Shown: positions 52,427-61,791 of the stretch, piece by piece | Layout of the letters: every line of letters begins with the position of its first letter | How positions within the stretch are numbered: position 1 is the first letter of the stretch | Source of the DNA: Bacillota bacterium | GTDB taxonomy: Bacteria > Bacillota > Clostridia > Lachnospirales > Lachnospiraceae | DNA: 64,000 bases | Assembly: GCA_023391695.1 (NCBI GenBank) | Contig: JAEWAK010000009.1 | Location: forward strand, 38,622-102,621 | Reading direction: 5' to 3' | Position numbers and translations under genes: made by a program | The notes under the pieces: generated by a model | What the model was told of the DNA's origin: nothing | The model's database searches: none | What the model saw: the letters and a program-made list of their open reading frames with translations, nothing else

Positions 52427-52792
52427 ATGAAAAAATTTGGAAAGTTTTTATTTGGTACAGTATCCGTTGCAACTGTTGCATGTGGTGCTTATTACTTGTA
52501 CAAAAACTTAGTAAATAAGGACTCTTCTGATGATTTTGATGAATTTGAAGATGAATTCGAAGACTTCGATACCGAAGACGAGGATACCACTGATCAAAAT
52601 ATAAAAGATACAAGGGAATATGTGTCAATTAATATCACTTCAGAAGGTTCTGACCATAGTGTTTCCGAACCAAAAGCAGCCGAAGCGGAAGAACTAAAAG
52701 CAGAAGAACCGGAGGCAAAAGCAGCGGAAGCTAAGGCAGCGGAAGCTTCCCCGGCAGAGACTGAAGCTGCTGCCAACGAGACAGCTGAATAA
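52427..52792 (+). CDS. Small acidic membrane-anchored protein, unknown function
   Basis: A 121-residue protein starting MKKFGKFLFGTVSVATVAC, one hydrophobic helix (about 7-27), then a strongly acidic stretch (DDFDEFEDEFEDFDTEDED, about 38-56) and a C-terminal low-complexity region of Ala/Glu/Lys repeats (AEAEELKAEE, AKAAEAKAAEA). The architecture is like YtxH-type surface proteins, but no family is firmly recognised. The ATG at 52427 follows AAAGGAAG. It is alone on the plus strand with its own terminator. Confidence 0.8.
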   Translation: MKKFGKFLFGTVSVATVACGAYYLYKNLVNKDSSDDFDEFEDEFEDFDTEDEDTTDQNIKDTREYVSINITSEGSDHSVSEPKAAEAEELKAEEPEAKAAEAKAAEASPAETEAAANETAE

Positions 52793-52806
52793 TAATAACA
52801 TAAGGA

Positions 52807-52848
52807 AATAACCGCTTGATTCATTGCAGGAATAAGCGGTTATTTTTA
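52807..52848 (+). terminator. Terminator of the small acidic protein gene
   Basis: AATAACCGCTT / AAGCGGTTATT, an 11-bp perfect stem with a 16-nt loop, then T-rich sequence. It may also act for the opposing gene. Confidence 0.75.
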
Positions 52849-52875
52849 TGGCCTTTTTTAATCCTTTATAAGCCG

Positions 52876-53784
52876 TTACTGCAGGGAAATAAAAAAGTCA
52901 TCTACCTGCTTCAGCAGGGTATCCATATTTTCCGTAAGGTAGGTAGAAGAAGTACTTTCGGTTGATTCTTCCCCCTGCAATACCTGAATTTCTTCCCCAA
53001 GGTATATGGTATAAGTCTGCTTTTCTGCGGTCATTATTTCTGCTTTATAGGACCAGTTTTCCCCCCGGTTCCCCTCATTATCCATCTTTTGATCTACCGA
53101 GGCAGTCAGCGGGTATTCATCCAATAAAGAAATAAATTGTCTTACTTTATCCGGAGCGCTGGCTGCGGATTCTTTTGTCCCGTCATTTTTTAACAGGGTA
53201 AAGGTGCTGGTCCTATCCGATACTGCCGGATACAATCCTGAAAATTTAGTTCCGCTTAAAACCGAGTCGGTACCTGCGCCTCCGACTTTGCTTGTGCCCT
53301 TTGTATCGGCTGCATATTCATTCACACTTTCTTCAGCAGACGGAGCCTCCGCTTCTGTAACCGCCGAATCCGAAGCCAGACCGTAACCGGTCTCGCCGTT
53401 TAATCCGGCAGAATCGTCCGCAGCCGTATTATAAATGGCTAACTCCCCGGGTTCTGCCGATTCCGCAGCCCCTGACTCCATATTTAATTGTGTATCGTTT
53501 TTATTACTGATTAAACCGTTTTGAAGTACACCGATGCCGGCAAGCAGTACAAGAGCCACCGCTGCCGCACTTACAAGCCTTCGAACCGGAAAATGTCTGA
53601 TTTTATTTTCTTCTTTCTGCTGTTCTTCCTGTGGTTCGGACTCCCTGATCGCCTTTAGGGTTCTCGCAATTAAATCTTCCGAAACCTTGATGTTATCCAT
53701 GTCAAAAGAGGCATTCAGATGGTCTTTAAGACGCAGATTATCCAAATCACTGGGAAGGCTGTTATTTTTATTATTCTTTTCCAC
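52876..53784 (-). CDS. Membrane-anchored partner of the ECF sigma factor (anti-sigma-like)
   Basis: A 302-residue protein: cytoplasmic N-terminal part (1-70), one membrane helix (VSAAAVALVLLAGIGVL, about 76-92), a Gly/Ala/Ser/Glu-rich linker (95-175) and an outside domain (180-300) with YKAEIMTAEKQTYTIYLG. Gene order, sigma factor then this with 1 nt between, indicates an anti-sigma protein. The N-terminal part lacks the zinc HxxxCxxC motif of common anti-sigma factors, so binding would use another helix. The GTG start at 53784 follows GGGAGG. The outside domain may be the sensor. Confidence 0.78.
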   Translation of the reverse strand: MEKNNKNNSLPSDLDNLRLKDHLNASFDMDNIKVSEDLIARTLKAIRESEPQEEQQKEENKIRHFPVRRLVSAAAVALVLLAGIGVLQNGLISNKNDTQLNMESGAAESAEPGELAIYNTAADDSAGLNGETGYGLASDSAVTEAEAPSAEESVNEYAADTKGTSKVGGAGTDSVLSGTKFSGLYPAVSDRTSTFTLLKNDGTKESAASAPDKVRQFISLLDEYPLTASVDQKMDNEGNRGENWSYKAEIMTAEKQTYTIYLGEEIQVLQGEESTESTSSTYLTENMDTLLKQVDDFFISLQ

Positions 53785-53785
53785 C

Positions 53786-54301
53786 TTAAATCCTCCCTTC
53801 AAGGCAAAGCTTTAGTTTTTCTTTTGCTCTGGATAGACGGCTTTTCGCAGTACCTTCTGCAATCTGCAAAAGTTTTGCGGCTTCACTGATTGTCATATCG
53901 TGATAGTAAATACACAGTAAAACGTCTTTGTACTTATCCGGCAGCTTCATGATTTCCTGACGGATCAGACGATTTTCATCCTGCTGTTCTACAGCTGTAA
54001 AATCATCTTCTCCTGACAAAGTATTCTCGTGATACTCCGTAATCGGCGTAACTCTTTGATTCCATGCGCTTTTCAAATAATCTTTACTGGTATTAATAGT
54101 AATACGTATAATCCAAGTTTTAATACTGCTGCTACCTTGAAAGGTACTGAGTTTTTGGTTTACTTTTATGAAAACATCCTGGAAAATATCTTCTGCCAAA
54201 TGACTATCCTTGACATACATATAAGCAGTCCGTAGAACGTCATTTCCATACCTTCTCATCAATGTCTCAATGTCGTAAACCTGTTCTTTCTCCTCGTACA
54301 T
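53786..54301 (-). CDS. ECF-type RNA polymerase sigma factor
   Basis: A 171-residue extracytoplasmic-function sigma factor. Region 2 (RYGNDVLRTAYMYVKDSHLAEDIFQDVF, here residues 17-30 and 31-44) binds core polymerase and the -10 element. Region 4 (LLCIYYHDMTISEAAKLLQI, TAKSRLSRAKEKL) forms the HTH for the -35 element. SigV/SigW-like in size. GGGGGAAG before the ATG. It is co-transcribed with the putative anti-sigma gene, a signalling pair for envelope stress. Confidence 0.95.
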   Translation of the reverse strand: MYEEKEQVYDIETLMRRYGNDVLRTAYMYVKDSHLAEDIFQDVFIKVNQKLSTFQGSSSIKTWIIRITINTSKDYLKSAWNQRVTPITEYHENTLSGEDDFTAVEQQDENRLIRQEIMKLPDKYKDVLLCIYYHDMTISEAAKLLQIAEGTAKSRLSRAKEKLKLCLEGRI

Positions 54302-54470
54302 TGATAACTTCCCCCTATATACTATTTACGCGGTTTTATTTTGCTTCATCTCCTATTTAAGTGCACACGTTTTTGCTTCCGCATAGGTTTTTATAGCTGC
54401 AGTATCAGTATACTATCAACTATTAGACGATGCAAATGAAATATTAGTTCCAACAAAAAAACAGGTAAAT

Positions 54471-56225
54471 CTATGCAAGACTTTTTTCCGTCCCCTGGGT
54501 CAGCCTGTAAAGGCCGGCGTAAATTCCATTCCGGTTAATCAGCTCCGCATGGGTGCCCCGTTCTTTAATACCGTCTTCCGTAAGAACAATTATATTTTTT
54601 GCATTACGGATGGTTGAGAGTCTGTGGGCTATTACAAATGTAGTCCTGTTTTTCGCCAGCTTTTCCAAGGATTCCTGTACTACCTTTTCACTTTCGTTAT
54701 CGAGAGCCGAAGTTGCTTCATCAAAGATTAGTATTGGCGGATTTTTTAGAAATACTCTGGCTATGCTAAGACGCTGTTTCTGGCCGCCGGATAATTTGAC
54801 GCCTCGCTGGCCGATATAAGTATTATAACCGTCCGGCAGTTCCATGATAAATTCATGGGCATTGGCATTTTTGGCCGCCTCTATGATTTCTTCATCCGTT
54901 GCTTCCAATTTGCCGTAACGGATATTATCTAAAACAGAACCGGTAAACAGATATACATCCTGCTGCACAATACCTATGTTTTTCCGCAGTGATCTTAGTT
55001 TGATATTCTGTATATCAATGCCGTCCAACAGGATTTTACCCGAAGTTGCTTCATAAAATCTTGGAATCAGGCTGCAAAGCGTTGTCTTGCCCACACCGGA
55101 GGAGCCTACCAGGGCTATATAATCTCCTGCTTCCACTTTCAGGTCTATATTATGGAATACATCGGTTTTGGTATCATTGTACCGGAAAGAGACCTCCCTG
55201 AATTCGATGTCTCCCTTCACGTCATTTATAGATACGGCATCCTTCTTATCCACAATATCCGGCTGTATCTCCATAATCTCCATAAACCGGTCAAAACCGG
55301 TAATACCGTTCTGGAACTGTTCCGTAAAGTTAATCAGCTTACGGACCGGTTCAATGATATTGTTAATATAAAGCAAAAAGGTAAGCAAATCACCGAGGGC
55401 AATTACTTCGTTTGCCATAAGGACGGCTCCTCCGGCAATTACCGCTACATTGATTAAACTGGTAAAAAAACCGAGTCCGGAATGGAAGGTTGCCATCTGC
55501 CAGTAGCTGTTCCGTTTGCTTTCCACAAAAAGGCGGTTCCCGTCGTGGAATTTATCCATTTCCCGGTGTTCATTGGCAAAGGATTTTACGACCCGGATAC
55601 CGGATAAATTATCTTCGATCTGGGCATTGATCTCCGCAATCCGTTCCCTGTTTTTGCGGAAGGCAGCATTCATTCTATTCTTCATATGCATGGCAAAGAT
55701 AAACATAATGGGAATAAATGCAAAGACGATTAAAGTAATGGGTAAATTGATCCGGATTAATATAATAAAGGCACCTACAAATTTAATTATGGAAATTACG
55801 ATATCTTCCGGGCCATGATGGCATAATTCCGTTATGTCAAAAAGGTCATTGGTTATCCTGGACATTAACTGGCCCGTTTTTTGATTGTCATAAAAATTAA
55901 AGGACAGTTTCTGGTAATGTTCAAAAATGTCGTTCCGCATATCGTATTCCATTTTTGCACCCATTACATGCCCCTGATAGGCTATGTAAAAATTGCATAC
56001 CAGTTCCAGCAGGGCTAATCCTATCATCAAAAAGGCCAGTTTTATAATGGTGCTCATTATTTCACTGATTTCATAATGGCCCAGTAAATCATTGGTTACG
56101 TACCTTACAATCAGGGGATATACCAAAGATATTCCCGCTGCCGTTAACGCAAAAAACATATCGGTTAAAAACAAACCCATATATGGTTTATAATAAGATA
56201 AAAATTTAGAAAACTTTCTGCTCAA
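54471..56225 (-). CDS. ABC exporter (homodimer type, membrane plus ATPase)
   Basis: A 584-residue fused half-transporter like MsbA/BmrA, exporting lipids or drugs. Six helices occupy about 15-310; in the ATPase, Walker A is GSSGVGKTT (about 370), the signature LSGGQKQR (about 470) and Walker B ILIFDEATSALD. The start is uncertain: the TTG at 56225 has GGAGG 5 nt upstream and I use it, while an ATG at 56237 overlaps that site. The length is normal either way. It stands alone, with no partner. Confidence 0.92.
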   Translation of the reverse strand: MSRKFSKFLSYYKPYMGLFLTDMFFALTAAGISLVYPLIVRYVTNDLLGHYEISEIMSTIIKLAFLMIGLALLELVCNFYIAYQGHVMGAKMEYDMRNDIFEHYQKLSFNFYDNQKTGQLMSRITNDLFDITELCHHGPEDIVISIIKFVGAFIILIRINLPITLIVFAFIPIMFIFAMHMKNRMNAAFRKNRERIAEINAQIEDNLSGIRVVKSFANEHREMDKFHDGNRLFVESKRNSYWQMATFHSGLGFFTSLINVAVIAGGAVLMANEVIALGDLLTFLLYINNIIEPVRKLINFTEQFQNGITGFDRFMEIMEIQPDIVDKKDAVSINDVKGDIEFREVSFRYNDTKTDVFHNIDLKVEAGDYIALVGSSGVGKTTLCSLIPRFYEATSGKILLDGIDIQNIKLRSLRKNIGIVQQDVYLFTGSVLDNIRYGKLEATDEEIIEAAKNANAHEFIMELPDGYNTYIGQRGVKLSGGQKQRLSIARVFLKNPPILIFDEATSALDNESEKVVQESLEKLAKNRTTFVIAHRLSTIRNAKNIIVLTEDGIKERGTHAELINRNGIYAGLYRLTQGTEKSLA

Positions 56226-56294
56226 TTTAACCTCCATTCCGCACAGGTTCAATAACCCGCCTGCATGGTATTTAAAAAAGCCTGACCAAAGATT

Positions 56295-56338
56295 AGTGTA
56301 GCATCCGGCCCATCCAAAGATGAGCCGGATGCTACACT
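56295..56338. repeat. Long stable hairpin between ABC and pfkA genes
   Basis: AGTGTAGCATCCGGC and CATC pair with GATG and GCCGGATGCTACACT, 19 bp with one mismatch and a CAAA loop. There is no T-run. Confidence 0.75.
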
Positions 56339-56368
56339 GGCACTTATCATAAGTTACTGGTACAGAAT

Positions 56369-56411
56369 CAAAGTTTGTTTTACAGCACGTGTTGTCACTG
56401 CAGGTAAAACA
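56369..56411 (-). terminator. Possible terminator after pfkA
   Basis: GTTTGTTTTAC / GTAAAACAAAC, an 11-bp perfect stem with a 21-nt loop, weakly T-rich on the minus strand. It lies about 160 nt beyond the pfkA stop. Confidence 0.45.
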
Positions 56412-56568
56412 AACCCGGTTAGTCCATCCGCTTCATAAAGTGGCTTTTGAGTCAGGCTTCTTAAGTTATACGATTGTATGATTGTACAAATTTCCGAATC
56501 AGGTAAGTTAAAGCCCCCTCTAAGAGAGAAGGTTAACTTTCTTAAAACGTTAAATAAATGATAATATT

Positions 56569-57537
56569 TTATAACATCTTGGATATATCATATAAAAACT
56601 GGTCGATGTCTTTTTTCATTGCAAGTGCTTCCTTAATGTCATAATCCACATATTTGCCGTCCCTGTAACCGACTACCCGGTTGCTGGCACCCTTGCATAA
56701 TAAGTCAACTCCGTAGGAGCCCATAGCAGAGGCATGTACCCTGTCGATACAGGTAGGGCTGCCGCCTCTTTGAATATGGCCGATTATGGTTGCCCTGGTT
56801 TCCATCCCGGTGGCCGCTTCGATTCTTTTCGCCATGCCGTTGGAATCACCGATACCTTCCGCATTCACAATAATGTAATGCTTCTTACCGACTTTTTTTC
56901 TATCGATAATATTATCAATTATTTTTTGTTCGTCATAATCATATCTTTCCGTAATTAAGATTTCCTCCGCACCATTGGCGATCCCGCACCACAATGCGAT
57001 ATAACCGGCTTTTCTTCCCATAACTTCAATGATACTGCATCTTTCGTGGGAAGTTGAGGTATCTCTTACCTTATCGATGGCTTCCATCGCAGTATTTACT
57101 GCGGTATCAAATCCAATGGTATAATCCGTACAGCTAATATCAAGGTCGATGGTTCCCGGCAGGCATACCGTATTAATGCCTCTTGCGGAAAGATCGGCCG
57201 CACCGCGGAAAGAACCGTCGCCGCCAATTACCACCAGACCGTCAATACCGTGCTTCCTGCAGATTTCAGCACCCTTATCCTGACCTTCTGTTGTCATGAA
57301 CTCCTTGCTTCTGGCCGTATAAAGAATCGTACCGCCTCTTTGAATAATATCGGAAACGCTTTGTGCGTCCATATCAACTATATCTTCTTCCAATAAACCG
57401 CTGTATCCTCGTCTGATACCCTTAACTTTCACTCCGTTTGCCAATGCTGTCCTGACTACCGCCCTGATAGCAGCGTTCATACCCGGTGCATCACCACCGC
57501 TTGTTAACACACCGATTGTTTTTATTTCATTTGCCAT
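56569..57537 (-). CDS. pfkA: 6-phosphofructokinase
   Basis: Glycolytic kinase for fructose 6-phosphate. Start MANEIKTIGVLTSGGDAPGM gives the ATP loop GGDAPGMN. IGGDGSFRGA, PGTIDLDIS and TIGFDTAVNT form the active site; the usual TIDND is TIDLD here. EVMGRKAGYIALWCGIANGA and GHIQRGGSPTCIDR bind substrate and effector. Glycine in GGDGS favours ATP over PPi. The 322 residues are standard. The ATG at 57537 has GGAGGTG 7 nt upstream. It follows dnaE by 36 nt. Confidence 0.96.
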   Translation of the reverse strand: MANEIKTIGVLTSGGDAPGMNAAIRAVVRTALANGVKVKGIRRGYSGLLEEDIVDMDAQSVSDIIQRGGTILYTARSKEFMTTEGQDKGAEICRKHGIDGLVVIGGDGSFRGAADLSARGINTVCLPGTIDLDISCTDYTIGFDTAVNTAMEAIDKVRDTSTSHERCSIIEVMGRKAGYIALWCGIANGAEEILITERYDYDEQKIIDNIIDRKKVGKKHYIIVNAEGIGDSNGMAKRIEAATGMETRATIIGHIQRGGSPTCIDRVHASAMGSYGVDLLCKGASNRVVGYRDGKYVDYDIKEALAMKKDIDQFLYDISKML

Positions 57538-57573
57538 GACGTTCACCTCCAAGAAAACTAAATTGATTATATT

Positions 57574-60500
57574 TTAATCTATTTTTCTAGCTTTTTCAAT
57601 ACTATTTTCTATGACTTTTACATTTGATTCTGTATAAATTTGTTTTAATTTATTGATAAGTTCCACTTCTGCCTTGATACTCATGCTTTTGGGCAGATGT
57701 TTTATGGCTTTTTCACATTCCAGGTAAATACATACACTGTCCGTGCCGTCATAATCGCTTAATATTCCGTACAGCCTTTGTTCATCTTCTACAAATCTCT
57801 CTCTGTTGGGATATTTAATCCATATCTCCTTGGGTATACTGTCAAAAGGTATAATTTCCTGGCAGATCATTTTTGCGGGTTTATCTTCTTCCACGGCTAT
57901 TTTTCCCCTGACCAGTACTTTATTATCCTCCTGCAGGTATATTTTATATTTCTCATAATCCCTTGGAAATATAATTATCTCAACGGCTCCGACCATATCC
58001 TCCAGAGTGATGAAAGCCATCATGGAATTGGTCCTTGTGGTTTTGATTGTTTTAGAGGCAATGATTCCGCCTACCGTTGCCATAACCCCGTCCTTTACCT
58101 TGGTCTCATTGGTTTCCTCGTCAATCGCAAAGTCCATGGTAGTTGCGGTAATATTTTTCTTCATTAATTCCGCATAGGCCTCCAGGGGATGCCCGCTGAC
58201 ATAGATACCCATAACTTCCTTTTCAAAGGAAAGCTTCTGTTCCATGGTGTATTCTCCTACATCCGGCAAACTATTGTTATAATCCGGCTGTTCTTCTTCC
58301 TCTGCGAAGTCAAAGAGGGAAATCTGTCCCGTAAGGTTGCGTTTCTTATTCTGGGCAATATCATCTAAAACCTGTACATATACCATCATCAACTGTTTCC
58401 TGGTACCCTGCAGACTGTCAAAGGCCCCGGATTTAATAAAGCTTTCCACCGTCCTTTTATTCACTTCCTTACCAGATAAGCGTTCCGCAAAATCCCGCAG
58501 GCTGGTAAATCGGCCGTTGCTTTCCCTTTCCTTTACCACTGCTTCGATCACCGGCCGGCCAAGGCCTTTGATTGCCGACAGCCCGTACCGGATTGCGCCG
58601 TCTGAAACGGAGAAAGTACTGCCCCCTTCGTTAATATCCGGAGGCAGGATTTTGATTCCCATCTGTCTGCAGGTGAATATATATTCCGCAACTTTACCCG
58701 GATTATCAATGACAGAGGTCATTAAAGCCGCCATGAATTCCAGTGGGTAATAACATTTTAAAAATGCCGTCTGATAGGATACCACCGCATAAGCGGCCGC
58801 ATGGGACTTATTAAAGGCATACTTGGCAAAGTCCGTCATTTCGTCATATATATGATTGGCAACCGATTCCGGTATACCATTCTTTATACAGCCCGGTACA
58901 TTTTCTTCCTCATTGCCGTAAACAAAGTTACGACGTTCCTTTTCCATTACGGAAGCTTTCTTTTTGGACATGGCACGGCGTACCAAGTCGCTCCGGCCAT
59001 AGCTGTAACCGGCCAGGTCACGTACGATCTGCATAACCTGCTCCTGGTATACGATACAGCCGTAAGTGGGGGCAAGTATCGGCTCTAACTGGGGGCATTC
59101 ATACATAATATTGCCGGCTTCATTTTTCCCCCTGACGTATTTTGGGATAAAGTCCATGGGACCCGGACGGTAGAGAGAGATACCGGCTATGATATCTTCC
59201 ATGTTTCTGGCTTTTAATTCCTTCATAAAGCTTTTCATTCCGGAACTTTCCAGCTGGAAAATACCCTCTGTTTTACCGGAGGCAATCAGGGCATATACGT
59301 TTTTATCTTCATAATCTATTTGATCGATATCTATTTTCTCTTCTTCCTTAAGGTTTTTATTTACCAGACGGACCGCATTTTGGATAACGGTCAGGGTTCT
59401 CAGGCCTAAAAAGTCCATTTTAAGCAGCCCCAGCTCCTCCAGGGTTGTCATGGTGAACTGGGTGGTAACGGAATCATCGGAGGCACGGGAGAGGGGTACA
59501 TATTCCATAACCGGAGCTTTACTGATAACAACTCCGGCGGCATGCATGGAGGTATGTCTTGGCAGTCCCTCCAGACGCATGGACATATCAATGAGATATT
59601 TGATGTCCTCATCACTTTCGTACAGGTTTCTTAATTCCGGATTATTCTTTAAAGCCTTCTCAATGGTGATGCCCAGTTCCGTGGGGATCATCTTGGCCAC
59701 CGTATCTACTCTGGCATAACCTAAATCCAGGGCACGTCCCACATCCCGGATTACCGCCCTGGCCGCCATGGTTCCAAAGGTGACGATCTGAACCACCCGG
59801 TCCTTGCCGTACTTGTCAACCACGTAGTCGATGACTTCCTGCCGCCTCTCGAAGCAGAAGTCAATATCAATATCCGGCATGGTCAAACGTTCCGGATTTA
59901 AGAAACGCTCAAAGAGCAGACTATACTTTAAGGGATCTATATTGGTAATTCCCAGGGAATAAGAAACGATACTGCCGGCTGCACTTCCTCTTCCCGGCCC
60001 TACCATGATTTCATGATCCCTGGCATATTTGATAAAGTCTCCTACGATTAAAAAGTAATCTACAAATCCCATACTGCGTATGGTCTCGATTTCATATTCC
60101 AGCCGTTCGATCAACTCTGCGGAAGGGTTCGGATATCTTTTTTCCAGGCCTTCACGGCATAACTTCTGTAGATATTCCAGGGCGGTATACCCTTTTGGAA
60201 CATCGAATTTCGGGAGCTTATATTCTCCGAATTCAATGGTGACCTGGCAGCGTTCTGCTATTTTATGGGTATTTTCAAGGGCTTCCCCGGCATAGGGGAA
60301 GATTTCAAGCATCTCTTCCGGGGATTTGATAAAATACTGCCCGCCGTCATACCGCATACGGTTTTCATCGGTCACCTTTTTCTGGGTCTGGATACACAAA
60401 AGGATATCATGTGCCGCAGCATCGCTTTCTAAGGTGTAATGTACGTCGTTGGTGGCTACCAGGGCGATCCCGGTCTCATTGCTCATGCGTAAAAGCCCCT

Positions 60501-61062
60501 GGTTTACCGTCTTTTGTTCCGGTATTCCATGATCCTGAAGCTCCAAAAAGAAGTTGTCCTCACCGAAGATTTCCCTTAAGTGCAGGGCAGCCTTTTTGGC
60601 CTCCTCATAAAAGCCCTTGCGCAGGTTGCTGGCAATTTCCCCGCCAAGGCAGGCACTTAAGGCAATGATCCCTTCACTGTATTCTTCCAAAACTTCATAA
60701 TCGACTCTCGGTTTATAATAAAAGCCTTCCAGAAATCCTTTGGAGACGATCTTCATCAGGTTGGCATATCCCGTATTATTTTCAGCCAGTAATACCAGGT
60801 GGTAATAACGGTCGTCGGAGGAGTTGGCTTCTCTGTCAAACCTGGATCCCGGTGCCACATAGACTTCACACCCGATAACAGGACGGATTCCCTCTGCCAG
60901 GCACGCACAGTAGAAATCAATGACCCCGTACATAACTCCGTGGTCCGTAATAGCCATACTGTCCATGCCCAGTTCCTTGACCCTGGCCACCATCTCCTTT
61001 ATCTTACCGGAACCGTCCAAAAGGCTGTATTCTGTATGTAAATGTAAATGCGTAAAATTCAT
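57574..61062 (-). CDS. dnaE: DNA polymerase III subunit alpha
   Basis: Replicative polymerase catalytic subunit of the DnaE type, 1162 residues. Domains: PHP (about 1-200; HLHLHTEYSLLDG, AITDHG), polymerase core with the catalytic aspartates in MPDIDIDFCFERR (about 395-407), thumb and fingers (GIFQLESSGMKSFM; YRPGPMDFIPKY; RAMSKKKASVM), helix-hairpin-helix (GLSAIKGLG), and OB fold near 970-1050. Firmicutes also have PolC, so this enzyme likely starts lagging-strand primers. AGGAG 6 nt before the ATG; operon with pfkA. Confidence 0.97.
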   Translation of the reverse strand: MNFTHLHLHTEYSLLDGSGKIKEMVARVKELGMDSMAITDHGVMYGVIDFYCACLAEGIRPVIGCEVYVAPGSRFDREANSSDDRYYHLVLLAENNTGYANLMKIVSKGFLEGFYYKPRVDYEVLEEYSEGIIALSACLGGEIASNLRKGFYEEAKKAALHLREIFGEDNFFLELQDHGIPEQKTVNQGLLRMSNETGIALVATNDVHYTLESDAAAHDILLCIQTQKKVTDENRMRYDGGQYFIKSPEEMLEIFPYAGEALENTHKIAERCQVTIEFGEYKLPKFDVPKGYTALEYLQKLCREGLEKRYPNPSAELIERLEYEIETIRSMGFVDYFLIVGDFIKYARDHEIMVGPGRGSAAGSIVSYSLGITNIDPLKYSLLFERFLNPERLTMPDIDIDFCFERRQEVIDYVVDKYGKDRVVQIVTFGTMAARAVIRDVGRALDLGYARVDTVAKMIPTELGITIEKALKNNPELRNLYESDEDIKYLIDMSMRLEGLPRHTSMHAAGVVISKAPVMEYVPLSRASDDSVTTQFTMTTLEELGLLKMDFLGLRTLTVIQNAVRLVNKNLKEEEKIDIDQIDYEDKNVYALIASGKTEGIFQLESSGMKSFMKELKARNMEDIIAGISLYRPGPMDFIPKYVRGKNEAGNIMYECPQLEPILAPTYGCIVYQEQVMQIVRDLAGYSYGRSDLVRRAMSKKKASVMEKERRNFVYGNEEENVPGCIKNGIPESVANHIYDEMTDFAKYAFNKSHAAAYAVVSYQTAFLKCYYPLEFMAALMTSVIDNPGKVAEYIFTCRQMGIKILPPDINEGGSTFSVSDGAIRYGLSAIKGLGRPVIEAVVKERESNGRFTSLRDFAERLSGKEVNKRTVESFIKSGAFDSLQGTRKQLMMVYVQVLDDIAQNKKRNLTGQISLFDFAEEEEQPDYNNSLPDVGEYTMEQKLSFEKEVMGIYVSGHPLEAYAELMKKNITATTMDFAIDEETNETKVKDGVMATVGGIIASKTIKTTRTNSMMAFITLEDMVGAVEIIIFPRDYEKYKIYLQEDNKVLVRGKIAVEEDKPAKMICQEIIPFDSIPKEIWIKYPNRERFVEDEQRLYGILSDYDGTDSVCIYLECEKAIKHLPKSMSIKAEVELINKLKQIYTESNVKVIENSIEKARKID

Positions 61063-61119
61063 TTCTGGCTCCTATCTGCCCGTAAACGGGCCAATCCATA
61101 CCCTTTTTTTCTCTAATCA

Positions 61120-61148
61120 ATTATACCATATGATACTGCTTTCGTAAA
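61120..61148 (-). promoter_or_regulatory. Promoter of dnaE-pfkA
   Basis: TTTACG - 17 nt - TATAAT on the minus strand; a GCCCGT/ACGGGC hairpin follows in the leader. Confidence 0.55.
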
Positions 61149-61192
61149 AGTAAATATAGTTTTTTTATAAGTGCGGGACAGTTTTACTGGCT

Positions 61193-61490
61193 TTAATTAA
61201 GCTGCAGGGTTTCGCCTAAATTATATATTTCTTCCATATACTCTCCCTTTTCTGTAATCCATGAGACTTTTACTTCCAAAGGATTGAAAATATTATTCAC
61301 GTCCTGCTCCTCCAACCCTCTTGAACAGAACACAAACGTGTGATGATACGGGGCAGTCTTTTCAATGGGGTTATCCTGTCTATAAGAATCGCCAAACCAA
61401 TATCTTTCCTTATCAAAAGAATCATCAATTTTTTATATCTGTCCTGTCCATGTCCCGGGAAATCAATTTTTCTATCGGTAATTTTATTTA
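61193..61490 (-). pseudogene. 3' fragment of an unknown gene
   Basis: The minus-strand frame ending at 61193 codes about 80 residues, from IDDSFDKERYWFGDSYR through TAPYHHTFVFCSRGLEE to YNLGETLQLN. There is no start codon, and the frame is broken near 61435, where the preceding DNA continues in a shifted frame. It looks like the conserved tail of a protein whose N-terminus is lost. No family is recognised. Confidence 0.45.
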
Positions 61491-61510
61491 GTTTTCTGCC
61501 AGTTTCGAAC

Positions 61511-61540
61511 TTGTGTTTTCCATCATACTTATGCTATAAT
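61511..61540 (+). promoter_or_regulatory. Promoter of the type I toxin gene
   Basis: TTGTGT - 18 nt - TATAAT on the plus strand, giving a 5' leader of about 60 nt. Confidence 0.6.
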
Positions 61541-61604
61541 TTACCACAGCAATCGTGTTGCAGGTTGGTTGACCTTCATTCTATATAGATTGGAGGTGAT
61601 GCTT

Positions 61605-61694
61605 ATGAACAATAAGTTTGATTTTAAAGACTTAATTCAATTTGGAATGTTCATATTAGCACTTTTAACCTTTGTCTTATTGATGAATTGTTAA
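61605..61694 (+). CDS. Putative holin-like type I toxin (29 aa)
   Basis: A 29-residue peptide: a short polar start MNNKFDFKDLIQ followed by one membrane helix (FGMFILALLTFVLLMNC). TGGAGGTGATGCTT stands right before the ATG, the highly conserved ribosome-site context of the holin-like toxin family (TxpA/BsrG-like) of firmicutes. It is followed by a strong terminator and a convergent promoter for an antisense RNA. Such peptides insert into the membrane when the antitoxin RNA is missing. Too short for routine gene callers. Confidence 0.75.
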   Translation: MNNKFDFKDLIQFGMFILALLTFVLLMNC

Positions 61695-61697
61695 TAC

Positions 61698-61785
61698 ATA
61701 AAAAACCTTCCCTGTACTTTGATCGAGTAAGGAAGGTTTTTAATTCTCTATTGGGTCAACCACTCTGTGGCGATTACCTTTTTCT
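61698..61785 (-). ncRNA. Antisense antitoxin RNA of the type I module
   Basis: From the promoter at 61792-61820, transcription on the minus strand would begin near 61785 and stop at the shared terminator after about 85-90 nt. The RNA would be complementary to the 3' end of the toxin mRNA, as RatA is to TxpA. Confidence 0.65.
61702..61741. terminator. Bidirectional terminator shared by toxin and antitoxin RNAs
   Basis: AAAAACCTTCC / GGAAGGTTTTT, an 11-bp perfect stem with T-runs on both strands. Confidence 0.85.
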
Positions 61786-61791
61786 ATATAT

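Noticed and set aside
56490..56545. Possible degenerate repeat family 1 copy before the pfkA stop
   Set aside because: Only CAGGTAAGTT and GTTAACTTTC resemble the family; could be chance.
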